Below, one piece after another: positions 23,673 to 34,749 of a stretch of 64,000 bases of DNA. Positions within the stretch are counted from its first letter, which is position 1. Every line of letters begins with the position of its first letter. The position numbers and the translations under genes are program-made. The stretch spans positions 43,567,034 through 43,631,033 of the forward strand of contig OX419762.1 in assembly GCA_948567375.1 (NCBI GenBank), in the 5' to 3' direction. Source of the DNA: Lunularia cruciata (taxonomy: Eukaryota; Streptophyta; Marchantiopsida; Lunulariales; Lunulariaceae). The notes under the pieces were generated by a model. It searched no databases. It was not told the origin of the DNA and saw nothing but the letters and a program-made list of their open reading frames with translations.

Positions 23673-25660
23673 TCCCATATAAGAATGGACCTAATGTGTA
23701 CTTGCCACCACATGGGTGCAAGAATCACCCATCAAAGGAACATTCTCCAAAATGTAAGCTTGAGAAATAGATTGATGAACTTGGAAATGTTGTAGTATAT
23801 GTAACATCTTCAAAAACACACCAAAATGGGGATCCTAAAGACCCAAACCTTGGCCAACACGTGTATGTCCCTAACTTGGCCATCCTGAAGTTACCAAATG
23901 AATGGGATCATGTCTCTCCAAACCCTACACCCATAGTAAGGAAATTTTTGCTGGTAGGGTCTTTTGGTAATCCTTGATTGTTGACATCGATAAAAACTCA
24001 TGATACCAATAGGCCAAGTGTGCCACATGATGTAGATAGACTTGCTAGCAATCTCATCTCTCTCCACATACAAGTATCTTTGTACTTGTATACCTGCATG
24101 TAGTACCACAAGTAGTCCAATACTAATCCCACTGAACAACTCCAATAGATATACTCCATGTACTGGGTACTACCAAGCAATGAGTGTGGTATCCAAAGAT
24201 GTCAAGGTTATCAACTCTGGAGGCTCATCCTCACACTAGTCTCTTGGTGGTACAAAGGCTCCACTCCAAGCCTATTGCACCAACCTATTTGCATGTTGTT
24301 GCAATGCCTCCTTCAAACTCAACAATGGAACCTCTAAGGTGGATGGAACAATCTCACTCGTACTCCAAATCCGAGTAATCTCCTCTGGTACTAAAGTATC
24401 CTTTGCATGGGCATTCTCCTCCAATAAATCACCATGCCAAGTAACAAAACCACTAAAAGTTGAAATTGATGTTGCCATGGTCTTGGATTGTAGTGAGCCA
24501 AGACGGTAGGCATATTGGTAGGAAATATACTCATCTCTCACCTGACTGCCAACTTGGTCTTTAGGAGGTTGTTTCCTCCCAATACTCAATATTGAAACCC
24601 ATGGGGTATAACATTGTTCTCTCAACCAACACATCATATGACTCAACTATTATTGCAATGGCTTGAACTCTCACCAGAGAGCTATCAATGGGATGAGCAG
24701 GCTAAATCTAAATAACAAGCTCTCCACATGTGATGTACTATGTAGAATCACCCCTTAGAGATGTCTGGATCTGAAAAGGACACCTTTCCACATCGGTTTT
24801 CCGCAACTCCAGACAGACTATTGTAACCTTCTCCAACATAAGGGGTTGTGCACCACAATCTAGTAAGACACTCTACGGTGTATAGACCTTCCTTGAAGGT
24901 CCCACCAAAAAAAAATCCCCTCTTTTTATCCAATAGGACAACCCCAGGTGTAAATCATGGTCGCTCAAAGGCCGGTCTAGTTGGTAACTTCTCCAATCTA
25001 GTTGTTGCTATTTACCATAAACCACTAGTCGTTGAGTGGATCCCATGCTCCTCAACCAAGTTAGCTCTATTATCAACCACTTTTGCTCTAGTAGTAGTGA
25101 CTACATCATCCCTAATCTCACAAAGTGTGACAGCCAACCAAAACATTGAGGCTGGGTCAACTCCCAAGGTAAACATACTAAGAAAAATGGAAAGCGCATA
25201 ATCAGTTGAGCCTGCTCCAACATCATGCTAGACTCAATCTGTAAAGTAGTAGGTGGATGAATAATAGGTAGTCCATCATGCACCCTATCACCACCTACCA
25301 CACCTGCACTAGGAAGTTTAGGAGCCATGGATGTTGTCTATATTGCCTAAGAGAGTGTAAAACACTAAGGAAGTCTGACCTATCTACTAGACTCTCCTCT
25401 CTATGGATCCAACTCCAATATGCTACTCTAGGCTTTTGAGCACATACTACACTCCTAGTCATTACGGTAGATGCATCCATCCACCTATGCTACTCCACAC
25501 ATGAAGTCTAAGACGTCTCTATCACCCGTATATGATGTGGAAGCTCAGCACTTGAATCTGATCTCCTCTAAGCTATGGCTATGCTAGCCAATCTATGTTT
25601 CAATTGCTCAATCCAAGTGGTTATGGTTGTTTCATAAGTAAGGGCAGGTATTGCATCCCA
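23673..25660 (-). pseudogene. Element A central region, highly decayed
   Basis: This is the stretch between the zinc knuckle and the RNase H remnant. It is flanked by element A on both sides and should hold the protease and reverse transcriptase. Only short broken frames remain, none with a motif I can name. Confidence 0.4.
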
Positions 25661-25774
25661 ACTAGGTGTGGATCCTCTACCACCACCTTTACTACCTTGT
25701 CCTCCATGACCAAGAGCTCCTCTACCATGTGCCATACCAGTTCTACCACTCCATAACTCCGGGTGTAGGTCAAA

Positions 25775-25816
25775 GCATTGGTCACTGGTGTGACCAAATC
25801 GGTGACAATGCTCACA
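25775..25816 (-). pseudogene. Element A Gag zinc knuckle
   Basis: Minus-strand codons read CEHCHRFGHTSDQC, an exact CX2CX4HX4C nucleic-acid-binding knuckle, followed by FDLHPEL, a typical continuation in plant Ty3/gypsy Gag proteins. It marks the end of Gag. The surrounding frame is interrupted. Confidence 0.85.
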
Positions 25817-26400
25817 TTGTCTTTGTGTTGGTTGTGATGCACTATAGGTATCAGGTTCGCTTCCCTAATTGCACTTTTTCCTATGGTGAGGTCCACCACA
25901 TATCCAACAAGCAACACCACCACTCACCTGTTGCTGCTAACCCAAAATAAAGGTAACGGTCTAGCTGCAATAGACCCTCTACTTGCTCTATAGGATCTAG
26001 ATGGTCCACCCTCTCCTTGGAAACCAACATGGCATGGTACACTCAACTATACTTTGGAAGAAGTAACAACTATAGATGAGGTCTCCCTACCAAATCCAGA
26101 TGTCACCACTCTCTCCTACACCATGTTGAGCTCAATATGCTCAACCAAACCAAAGACCATTGCCAAAGTAAGCAGAGTAGCCTATAACAACATAGCATCA
26201 CAAACTCTATATCAAAACTCCTTGTCTAGTATCCCACACCAAAATTGGACTGTCTGGGCCTTAGTAACTCCTTAACTAAAACTGATCAGCCGTCTCATGC
26301 AAGTGTATACCTTGTGTAGGCTCTCTCTAGCCTTTTGCTAGAACTATTGCAAGCTCCTCAATTTGTGAGTCCGCACTCTCTAGTAATTCTGCCCCAAACA

Positions 26401-27048
26401 CTAGAAGAACTCCACCATGGGGTGAAACCTCGGAACTAAACCACCCCCTATAGTAGTACCTCCACTCGTAGTAGCATCATCTCCTAGAGATCCACCAATG
26501 CTACTAGAGCTAGAACTTGTAGGTACAGCCAATCTACCCCTAAAAACCAAGCCTAAAGTGATAGAGATATAGTTTGGAAACCAATATTGTCTCCATAGCT
26601 CAATCTCCTTCAAGTGAGCTCTCCTAAACTCATGGTAATTGTCCATCAATGGACTCTCCAAGTGTTGAAATAACCCTTGTATGCTATGAAGGGTGTGAAA
26701 AAAGTTGCACATCTGTTGCAAATCACACCAACTATCAAAATTTTGGATAAAGTCATCCAACTCAATGGTACCCATTGTACTAAAATAATGCTTGGGGCCT
26801 TTGGAGGCCCCATAAATTCTATCCATGTCCCACAACAACGGTGCGGACACACCAAGTGCACTCTCAACTAAATCAACTCCTGTGTCAAACTCCAACTCAA
26901 AGACAATCTCCTCCCTCATTGGGACCTGAGAAACATTCTGATATTGAGTATCTCTATGAGTAAACCCGCTTTGTACTGCAACGTGATCTCCATTAGAATC
27001 TCCCAAGAACTCTGTCGTGACAAAGTAACCAAAAGTTACAACCCGCAA
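26401..27048 (-). pseudogene. Element A Gag N-terminal part
   Basis: A 215-codon open stretch on the minus strand has Gag-like composition: Trp- and hydrophobic-rich helices (DDFIQNFDSW, GLFQHLESPLMDNYHEF, LKEIELWRQYW) followed by a Ser/Gly-rich linker. The frame is open back to a TTG with no proper ATG at its start. It lies 360 bp from the putative primer-binding site and 600 bp before the zinc knuckle, the expected Gag position. Confidence 0.6.
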
Positions 27049-27411
27049 CTAGAACCACTACAAGTACCCCACCAAAAGCCAATACCACCAAGTGAAAATG
27101 TACCAACCAAATATCAACCATTAATGTAGCTCTAACTACGACAACTACACTAGGAGAAAGTGCAACCTATAACCTACCATCACAACATGCATTGTCATGA
27201 TCTATAGGTTATCACTTCTTGCCTCACCTAAGAAAAACATAGGTAGTCTGAATGGTCATCACTCCAACCTCACTACCAAGAGCACACCAGAGCACCAACA
27301 CTCTAAGGAAACTCACACAAATATGGTGCAAAGATAGGCAGCAAAGAATGGAGGGGGGATCATAAGAAATCTAAACCAAAACTCTCTATCTCATAAATCA
27401 ACACTAGACTA

Positions 27412-27423
27412 ACTCTGCTATCA
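27412..27423 (-). promoter_or_regulatory. Degenerate primer-binding site of element A
   Basis: The minus-strand sequence TGATAGCAGAGT matches the plant initiator-Met tRNA site TGGTATCAGAGC at 9 of 12 positions. It lies two bases inside TGCCA, the presumed inner end of the A LTR. Confidence 0.5.
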
Positions 27424-27425
27424 TT

Positions 27426-27599
27426 TGGCATTTGACATAATAGAAATTATCTACTTCCTAAGCTACCAAGATCACCAAGAATGGGGTCAAATTATCTCTC
27501 CTAGCCAAAGTTATATGTGTACTAAATAACAATAGAATAGTCACTAGGAGAGATAGCTAGTATTAGTTGTTGATCTAGCTATTGGTAGCTAGATCAATA
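27426..27599 (-). mobile_element. Element A right (5') LTR, inner piece
   Basis: This lies immediately outside the degenerate primer site and ends TGCCA on the minus strand. It is cut off by the solo LTR at 27600. With the pieces at 28333-29039 and 45312-45785 it would make an LTR of about 1.35 kb. Position and end motifs support this; the other end of the element has no matching copy of this piece. Confidence 0.45.
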
Positions 27600-27606
27600 A
27601 CTAATA
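27561..27606. repeat. 46-bp near-perfect palindrome
   Basis: The arms 27561-27581 and 27586-27606 are inverted copies with one mismatch (TATTAGTTGTTGATC... versus ...GATCAATAACTAATA) around a TTGG loop. It spans the junction between element A and the solo LTR at 27600, so it probably formed during that insertion or its later rearrangement. Confidence 0.85.
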
Positions 27607-28332
27607 CCAATAGCTAGACATATGATCTAGAGATGAAATTTGGTTTGGTAACCTCTGGGAGTGTTTATGCATGATGGACTAAGTAGATTAGATAGAGGTA
27701 TTACCAAAAGAGTACTTCTACTAATAAGTCAAAAACCAAAACATGCTTGAAGACTTTAGAATCAATAGCTAAACACATGATCTAAAGATGATTTGGTTTG
27801 GTAACATCTAGGAGGATGCTATACATGATGGACTAAGTAGATCAAATTGAGGTATCACCAAAAAAGTACTCTTACTAACAAGGAAAAAATTGAAATAGGC
27901 TTGAAAACTTCAAAGGCAATTTTGGTGGCCTAAACAGATGAATTAGGCCTCAAAAAGTGTTGAACCCTCCTTCCCCAATGGTAGAAAGGCTAGCCCTTCC
28001 TCCCCCTTGGTTTGTCTTGCCGAGAGCTTTCCAACGGTATCTCACCCATGTGATTTTGAGATTCCTACAAGAAGATTCCTTCCAGTCAAAGCCTATTTGA
28101 CCAACCAGATAGGACCATGACCAAAATGTCACCCATCCATGCAAATAATCTAAGGATGGAGCTTGCTGATAGGTCACCTATTCATGTACCTAATCCTATG
28201 GTGGAGCTTCCTTGGATGAAATCTTCCTTGGCTATATAATAAAGAGAAGGTGCTCCTTTGGGGCATCGAAGGATTGAGTGTGAAATTTATGTTTTCTCTC
28301 TTGAAGAGTTCTCTTGTCCTTGGAGTATTGCA
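27600..28332 (+). mobile_element. Solo LTR of a B-related family
   Basis: This aligns with the B LTR over its whole length. It starts with a decayed TGTAATACC (ACTAATACC), has two tandem U3 blocks and ends GTATTGCA. No primer-binding site follows, so it is a solo LTR. Flanks CAATA and CAAGG are only partly alike. Confidence 0.75.
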
Positions 28333-29039
28333 CAAGGACAACAAGTGAGGGTTGGACCATTTGGCTAGGGTACCAATCTAGGAACCAAAGATGTAGGGAT
28401 CAAACCCTATTGTGCATAATCTAGCAAGGTGGGTAGATTTTGCCAATCAATGACCAAAGTCTACTCTAAACTAGCTAGTCTCACGCTAGCAAGCTGGCTT
28501 CTTGGCCCTTTTAGGCCTTTGTAGTCTCTCATAGCCCACAACCCTTTGTCTCAAAGACTCTAAACACCATATAAGGCCTTTCTTTTTGCCACTTTGAACT
28601 CTCTTCAAATTTGGCAAAAATCTGACATAAACTCTAACAAAATCTTGATGTAAAATCTAATGTAAATCCTTAAATTTGACTGACTATCAAATCCTCCGCT
28701 AACTCTTCACTTGGGCCAAATTGAAATGAAGGGGTTCTCCAAATCACAAATTCATGGAGATGGGTTCCCAACTTCGCTTTCAATTTCACTTTCTGAGCTC
28801 AACTCGTACCAAATTGGTCTTACTTTCACCTCTTGAGCTCAAAATCACAACTACTATTTGAAAGTTGCTTCTCTTTGCTCTAAATTTGGCCAACACTTCT
28901 GCACACTATTTGCCTCATTGCCAAATCACCATCAATTCAAAGACCTTATGCACATGATCACTCTCATGGAAACTTTGAATCAAGCTACCAACGATCACCA
29001 AGGCTTAGAGATACCACCAACTCCTTTAATCCTTGCACC
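28333..29039 (-). mobile_element. Element A right LTR, middle piece (inferred)
   Basis: This is the sequence between the solo LTR and element B, ending in GCACC, the left target duplication of B. Since B's right duplication (45312-45316) is followed by DNA shared with the left LTR of A, this stretch should belong to the same LTR. It has no recognised gene; a 70-codon frame at 28858 has no known domain. Confidence 0.4.
29035..29039 (+). repeat. Target-site duplication of element B, left copy
   Basis: GCACC immediately precedes the first LTR and is repeated at 45312-45316 immediately after the last LTR. Confidence 0.85.
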
Positions 29040-29756
29040 TGTAATACCAAGAGCTAGCCATGTGATCTAGGTATGAAATTTGATTTGGTAATATCTAGAA
29101 TGATGTTATAAATGATGGTGAAAATAGATCAGATAAAAGTATCACCAAAAGAGAACCTCTACAAATAGAACAGAGACCAAAATAGACTTGAGAACCTTAA
29201 AACAAATAGCTAGACATATGATTTAAAGGTGAGAATTGGTTTGGTAACATTTGGAAGGATGTTACATATGATGGACTAAACAGATTAAAAAGAGGTATCA
29301 CCAAAAGGAGACTTCTACTAATAGAGTAGTAATTGAAATATGCTTGAAATCTTTGAAGGAAATTTCAGAGGCCTAAATGGATGCAGATTCCCCTCCTCTT
29401 CCAACGGAAGGATGGTTGGCCTTCCCTCCCACTGGTTTGTCTTGTTAAGAGCTTTCCAATGGTACCTTATATGATTTTGAGACTCCTACAAGAAGATCCC
29501 CTAAAGATTCCCTCCAATCAAAGCTTGTTTGACCAACCAAATAGGACCTAGACCAACATGTCACCCATCCTAGTAACTAATACAAGGGTGGAGCTTGCTG
29601 ACATGTCACCTATCTGTGTGCCTAATCCTATGGTGGAGTTTCCTTGGAGGAGATCCTCTTTGTCTATATAATAAAGAGAAGGTGCTCCTTTGGGGCACCA
29701 AATGTTAAGTGTGTAATTTGTGTTTCTCTCTCTTCTCTTGTCCCCAGAGTATTACA
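29040..29756 (+). repeat. Element B outer 5' LTR
   Basis: TGTAATAC...GTATTACA, 717 bp, followed by a primer site. It belongs to the older B copy and is less like the last LTR than the one at 30645. Confidence 0.9.
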
Positions 29757-29757
29757 A

Positions 29758-29769
29758 TAGTATCAGAGC
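29758..29769 (+). promoter_or_regulatory. Primer-binding site, older B copy
   Basis: TAGTATCAGAGC differs at one position from the initiator-Met tRNA site TGGTATCAGAGC and lies one base after the LTR end. Confidence 0.8.
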
Positions 29770-30644
29770 AAATGTCTTAGTCCAAGAGAGTGGATCACCC
29801 CTCTTGGAAGAACACAAACTACTGAAACTGAATAATTTGAGGTGGAGAACATAGAGTAATTGTTAGACTTAGGAAGAATTTTAGAGAGCAGACGGGATGG
29901 ATGCATCGAGAGGACAATTTTATGCACCTAGCTTTCCATTCCCAAATCCATTCCACATCAAGGTTATGTACATCTAGTGTGAGCAAATGAGTGTATTGCT
30001 AGTTTATCATTTTGGCACAAAATTCATGGATAGGGTGATGAACTCACCAAACCCGGTGATTCTACCTGGGGTGATATATGACAGAGAGTGGGATTTTACA
30101 ATCTACATTCTACTATGATGATATGGATGTGAATGTCCTAAATCCTCTCCCTTTCAACACTCAAGTAGAAATCCGTTTTGTAGTGAGACCAAAAGTGATG
30201 TTTAGAGAGTTTGTGGTTAGAAATTTTGGCGAGGAGTATTATCAACAAGTGATAGCTTCTGAGGTCCCAATGGTAGTTCCGATAGTTGGTGTGCATTTTA
30301 GAGTGACCATATTGGCTCTATTTTGAAGTAGACATAAGCAATTGAGTGTTACAAGAACCATGGATCCGCAATTGCAAGAGCTGGTGCAAGGAATGCAAGG
30401 GATGTTGAATGGATTTCGAGACATTAAGATAACCATGAAGACATTACAAAGTCAAGTGCAGATCCTCAGTAACAATCAAGCCATGCAAGAAAAAGAGCCG
30501 TCTCAAAACCCAGTACCTGCAATTGAAGTACTTGGAGAGGCACTTGTGCCTACGAACCCTATGAACGATGAAGCCACATTGCTACTCCGGATGAAGAAGA
30601 CCTGCATCATCGAGCCTTACAAAAGGTAGCGGACGACGGGAGTA
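29770..30644 (+). pseudogene. Gag leader and N-terminus of older B copy, truncated
   Basis: This aligns with 31395-32270 in the younger copy. It opens with an ATG frame (MDASRGQFYAPSF) that soon meets a stop, then gives the coiled-coil-like stretch with LQELVQGMQGMLNGF and TLQSQVQIL (about 30360-30480). It stops at GAGTA, exactly where the next LTR begins. In the younger copy the same GAGTA continues into gag, so this is an insertion point rather than a natural end. Confidence 0.8.
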
Positions 30645-31381
30645 TGTAATACCAAGAGCTAGCCACATGACCTAGATGTGAAATTTGGTTTAGTAAGATC
30701 TAGAATGATGTCATACATGATGGTCAAAATATATCAATTAGAAGTATCACCAAGAGAGTACTTCTACAAATAGAGTAGAAATCGAAATAGACTTGGGAAC
30801 CTTAGAACCAATATCTAGACATATGATTTAAAGGTGAGAATTGGTTTGATAACATTTGGAAGGATGTTACACATGATGGACTAAACAGATCAAAAAGAGA
30901 TATCACCAAAAGGAGACTTATACTAATAGAGTAGGAACCAAAATATGCTTGAAATCTTTGAAGGCAATTTTGGAGGCCTAAACGGATGAATTAGGCCTCA
31001 AAAATATGCAAATGCCTCTCCCAACAAAAGAATGTTTGGCCTTCTCTCCCCCTGGTTTGTCTTATTGAGGGCTTTCCAATGGTACCTAACTCACATGATT
31101 CTAAGACTCCTACAAGAAGATTCCCTAAAAGATTCCCTCTAGTCAAAGCTTGTTTGACCAACCAGATAGGACCTAGACTGACATGTCACCCATCCAAGTA
31201 AGGAATCCAAGGGTGGAGCTTTCTTACATGTCACCTAGCTGTGTGCCTAATCCTATGGTGGAGTTTTCTTGGAGGAGATCCTCTTTGTCTATATAATAAA
31301 GAGAAGGTGCTCCTTTGGGGCACCAAATGTTAGGTGTGTAATTTATGTTTCTCTCTCTTCTCTTGTCCTCAGAGTATTACA
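30645..31381 (+). repeat. Element B 5' LTR, younger copy
   Basis: 737 bp, TGTAATAC...GTATTACA, closely similar to the LTR at 44573. A primer site (31383-31394, TAGTATCAGAGC) follows. Two tandem U3 blocks of about 170 bp are present, the second with the palindrome around GGAAGG. Confidence 0.9.
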
Positions 31382-31520
31382 ATAGTATCAGAGCAAGTGT
31401 CTTAGTCCAAGAGAGTGGATTACCCTCTTGGAAGAGAACAAACTACTAAAACTAAGTAATTTGAAGTGGAGAATATATAGTAATTCTTAGACTTAGGAAG
31501 GACTTTAGAGAGTGGACGAG

Positions 31521-32960
31521 ATGGATGCATCGGGAGGAAAATTTTACGAACCTTGCTTTCCATTCCCAAATCCATTCCACATCAAGGTTATGTATATCTA
31601 GCGTGAGCAAATGAGTGTATCGCTAGTTTATCACTTTGGCACAGAATTCATGGACATGGTGATGAACTCACCAAACCTTGTGATTCTACCTATGATGATA
31701 TATGACAGAGAGTGGGATTTTACAATCTACATTCTATTATGATGATATGGATGTGAATATCATAAATCCTCTCCCTTTTAACACTCAAGTAGAAATCCAT
31801 TATGTAGTGAGACCAGAGTGATGTTTAGAGATTTTTTGGTTAGAAATTTTGGCGAGGAGTATTATCAACAAGTGATAGCTTCTGAGGTCCCAATGGTAGT
31901 TCCGATAGATCATGCATCTTCCAAAGTGATCATATTGACTTTGTTTTGAAGTAGACATTAGCAATTGAGTGTTGAAGGAACTAAAGATATGCAATTGCAA
32001 GAGCAGGTGCAAGGAATGCAAGGGATGTTGAATGGATTTGGAGACATTAAGATGACCGTGGAGACATTACAAAGTCAAGTGCAGATCCTCAGGAACAATC
32101 AAGCCATGCAAGAAGAAGAGCCGTCTCAAAACCTAGTACCTACGACTGAAGCACTTGGAGAGGCACCTATACCTACAAACCCTATCAACAATGAGCCACA
32201 TTTCTACTCCGGATGAAGAAGACATACAACATTGAGCCTTACAAGGGGCAGTGCATGATGGGAGTAGTGGAAAATTGGATCTCAAGAATGCATTGATATT
32301 TCTGATTGTCCTCAACAAAGATCATGGAGCATGCTGCATGCATGTTTGCATGTGGGTACTTGACCGATAAAGCACTCACATGTTATGATGTTTGGGAACG
32401 ATCCATGTTGGCATAGAGAAGGGAGGTCACATGGACATCAATGCAAGAAGGATTGTTGAAGAATTTCCAATCGGTGGATTTTGTGCAGATGGCTTGAACG
32501 CGACTATGGGGATTGAGACATAAGAACAGTGTACAAGAGTATGTGGAAGTATTTTTGGATCTACAAGTCTCAATAACCAACATGAGTCCAGCAGAGGCTC
32601 TTGAATATTTCAAACAAGGGTTAAAAGAGCAAATTTGCCAAGAAGTCATGGTGCAAAATCCTTGCACGGTATTTGAAGCCATTGCTTGTGCACTGAGCAT
32701 AGCAAGAGCATTGGGTGGACGTGAAAGAGTAGTTCCACCTCAACATTATTGGGCAGAAATGCCACACATGGGTGGATCCGTACCGATGGAATTGGGCAAC
32801 TTTTGATTTTGAGATTGAGGAGCACGACCGCTTCAAGGAGAGCGTGGATGGGTAGAAGAACAAAGAGGTGGAGTCCCATGAGGAGATGGAACTCAAAGAG
32901 AACAACACCATTGTTACAATTGTGGTTGTATTGGGCATATATCTACCAACTGTTGCACTT
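31521..32960 (+). pseudogene. Element B Gag, broken
   Basis: It starts at ATG (MDASGGKFYEP) after the primer site. Recognisable parts are a coiled-coil-like region (VQGMQGMLNGFGDIK, about 32005-32090), the Retrotrans_gag core (SVQEYVEVFLDLQVS, SPAEALEYFKQGLKEQI, 32513-32806) and the zinc knuckle CYNCGCIGHISTNC at 32912-32953, an exact CX2CX4HX4C. Gag packages the RNA into particles. Several stops and frameshifts divide the frame. Confidence 0.85.
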
Positions 32961-33060
32961 GTTTCTCTAGAGGCCCTCGGCCTTCATACATGCAATCTTT
33001 GAACAACATGGAAAGGCGCATTGAAGAGGAGGAGGTGGAAAACACTTCAAAAAATGAAGA

Positions 33061-33534
33061 TTGCTAGTAAATGTACCTTGCAGCCTTACAGGCTCAATAA
33101 GGAAGAAGAGAAGTGAAGGAAGGAAGAAGACTAATGTGCAAAGATCTCAAAAGACAACCTCACAACTGATCGTAAATGGAGTCCTAGAAGGCAATCAAGT
33201 GACAATATTAATTGATCCGAGAGCAATAGAGAATTTCTTATCTTGCTCTGTTGCAATAAGATTAGGAATGGATCTAGAGAGAGATGGGAGTGAAGAAGTA
33301 GAGTTGCCTAATGGGCAAACAGAGAGGATGGAATCATTACCTAGACGGGTCACATTCTTTGTAGGAGAATATCAAGAAGCAATTGAGTGGCAAGTGATAC
33401 AATTAGCTTGTTATGATGCAATCTTAGGCATGCCATGGATGGAGCATTACAATCCTATGGTAGATTGGAGGAAGAAAGTAGTAAGAACCCACCAATGGTC
33501 AATCATTGGGGTTAAAGAAAAATCACCCAAGTAG
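33061..33534 (+). pseudogene. Element B protease, inactive
   Basis: An open frame encodes the retropepsin-like fold: VNGVLEGNQVTILIDPRAIENFL, then YDAILGMPWMEHYNP, the conserved flap-to-C-terminal region. The active-site triad, normally DSG or DTG, reads DPR, so the enzyme should be dead. The frame ends at a stop before the RT linker. Confidence 0.85.
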
Positions 33535-33610
33535 GATCTGCCTCTATATGTCTGGGTAATTGTCTGTAAGACTGATAGATGTTTGATGGGTCTAAAAAGA
33601 GAGATCCAGA

Positions 33611-34318
33611 GTGCACAACTCGATGGACAAAAAATTGAAGGTTGTGGTGGATGAATTTCAAGATATCTTTCCCGATGATCTTCCCTCAGGATTACCACCA
33701 AAAAGGAGAGTAGATCATAAAATTGAGACACTCCCGAGGAAGACAACTCCTTGTAAGGCCCCATATTGCCTATCACCTCATGAGTTGGAGGAGTGTAAGA
33801 CTCAAATTGAGGAGATGCTACAAAAGGGGTTCATCCAATCTAACGTATCACCATATGGAGCCCTTGTCTTGTTTGTGAAGAAGAAGGATGGTACAATGCG
33901 CATGTGCATTGACTATTGAGGTCTCAATCAACAAACAATCAAGAACAAATACCCCTTACCTTGCATGGATGACATGTTTGATCAACTCTATGGAGCGAGA
34001 TACTTCACGACATTGGACTTGCGGAGTGGTTACAATCAAATCCAAATTGTAGAGGAGGATGTGTACAAAATTGCCTTTTGAACCAGGTATGGCCACGTTG
34101 AGTATCTTGTGATGCCTTTTGGCCTCACCAATGCACCTGCCACTTTCATGAGTCTAATAAATGACATATTTCATCCATACTTGGATAAGTCTATTATTGT
34201 CTTCTTGGATGATATCTTAGTATACATTAGCATGATGACGGAACACAAACAACATCTACGAGAGGTCCTTCAGATTCTAAGACAAAATCAATTGTATGCC
34301 AAAATCTCAAAGTGCAAG
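33611..34318 (+). pseudogene. Element B reverse transcriptase, 5' part
   Basis: The frame gives the RT fingers and palm: PYCLSPHELEECKTQIEEML, SPYGALVLFVKKKDG, MCIDY (stop) [26 protein letters not shown] and the catalytic FLDDILVY at about 34200-34225. Two in-frame TGA codons (33917-33919 and about 34079) stand where family members usually have Arg. RT copies the element RNA. The gene is cut at KCKFG by element C-out and resumes in the same motif at 42428. Confidence 0.92.
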
Positions 34319-34323
34319 TTTGG
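34319..34323 (+). repeat. Target-site duplication of C-out, left copy
   Basis: TTTGG directly precedes the LTR end and is repeated at 42423-42427 just after the other end. Confidence 0.92.
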
Positions 34324-34749
34324 TGTAAAAGACCAAAACCAAGGAGAGAAATAGGAGAATAGAAACTCACATTGGGACACTTGAATAAGGGAAAACTCCG
34401 AATGCCTAGCATGAGCTTTGGCTTTGGTATTTATAGGTAGCATACAAGGCCCTTGAGAAGCTTCTCAAGAAGCTTCCTCAAGCCACTTTCTTAGAGTGCA
34501 AGCCAAGTTAACTAGGAAACTTCTCAAGAAGCTTCCTTCTAGAAGCCGCCTACTTGGCATGCAAGCTAAGCTAGTCAAAAGCTTCTAGAAGCTTCCTTCT
34601 AGAAACTACTTACTTAAGGTGCAAGCTAAGCTAACCAAGAAGCTTCCCAAGAAGCTTCCTAGATACTTCTGGAATATTCTAGGCTAATTTGTCTTATGTG
34701 CTACTTCGTGAGCCTGACTGACTTTGTCGCTAAACTGCATATTGTTACA
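34324..34749 (-). repeat. C-out 3' LTR, complete
   Basis: 426 bp, the same length as the C-in 3' LTR. It is rich in AAGCTTCTAGAAG-type inverted repeats. A purine tract (GGCGGGGGAATA on the minus strand) lies immediately upstream as the polypurine primer. Confidence 0.92.

Noticed and set aside
29040-31381. The LTR-internal-LTR unit of 2.3 kb as a stand-alone miniature element
   Set aside because: The only full set of target duplications is at 29035 and 45312, and the internal piece ends abruptly in gag, so it is a remnant rather than a small element.
34324-34700. The many AAGCTTCTAGAAG-type inverted repeats as a CRISPR-like or regulatory array
   Set aside because: They recur in all three C-family LTRs and are irregularly spaced; they are LTR sequence, not an array.
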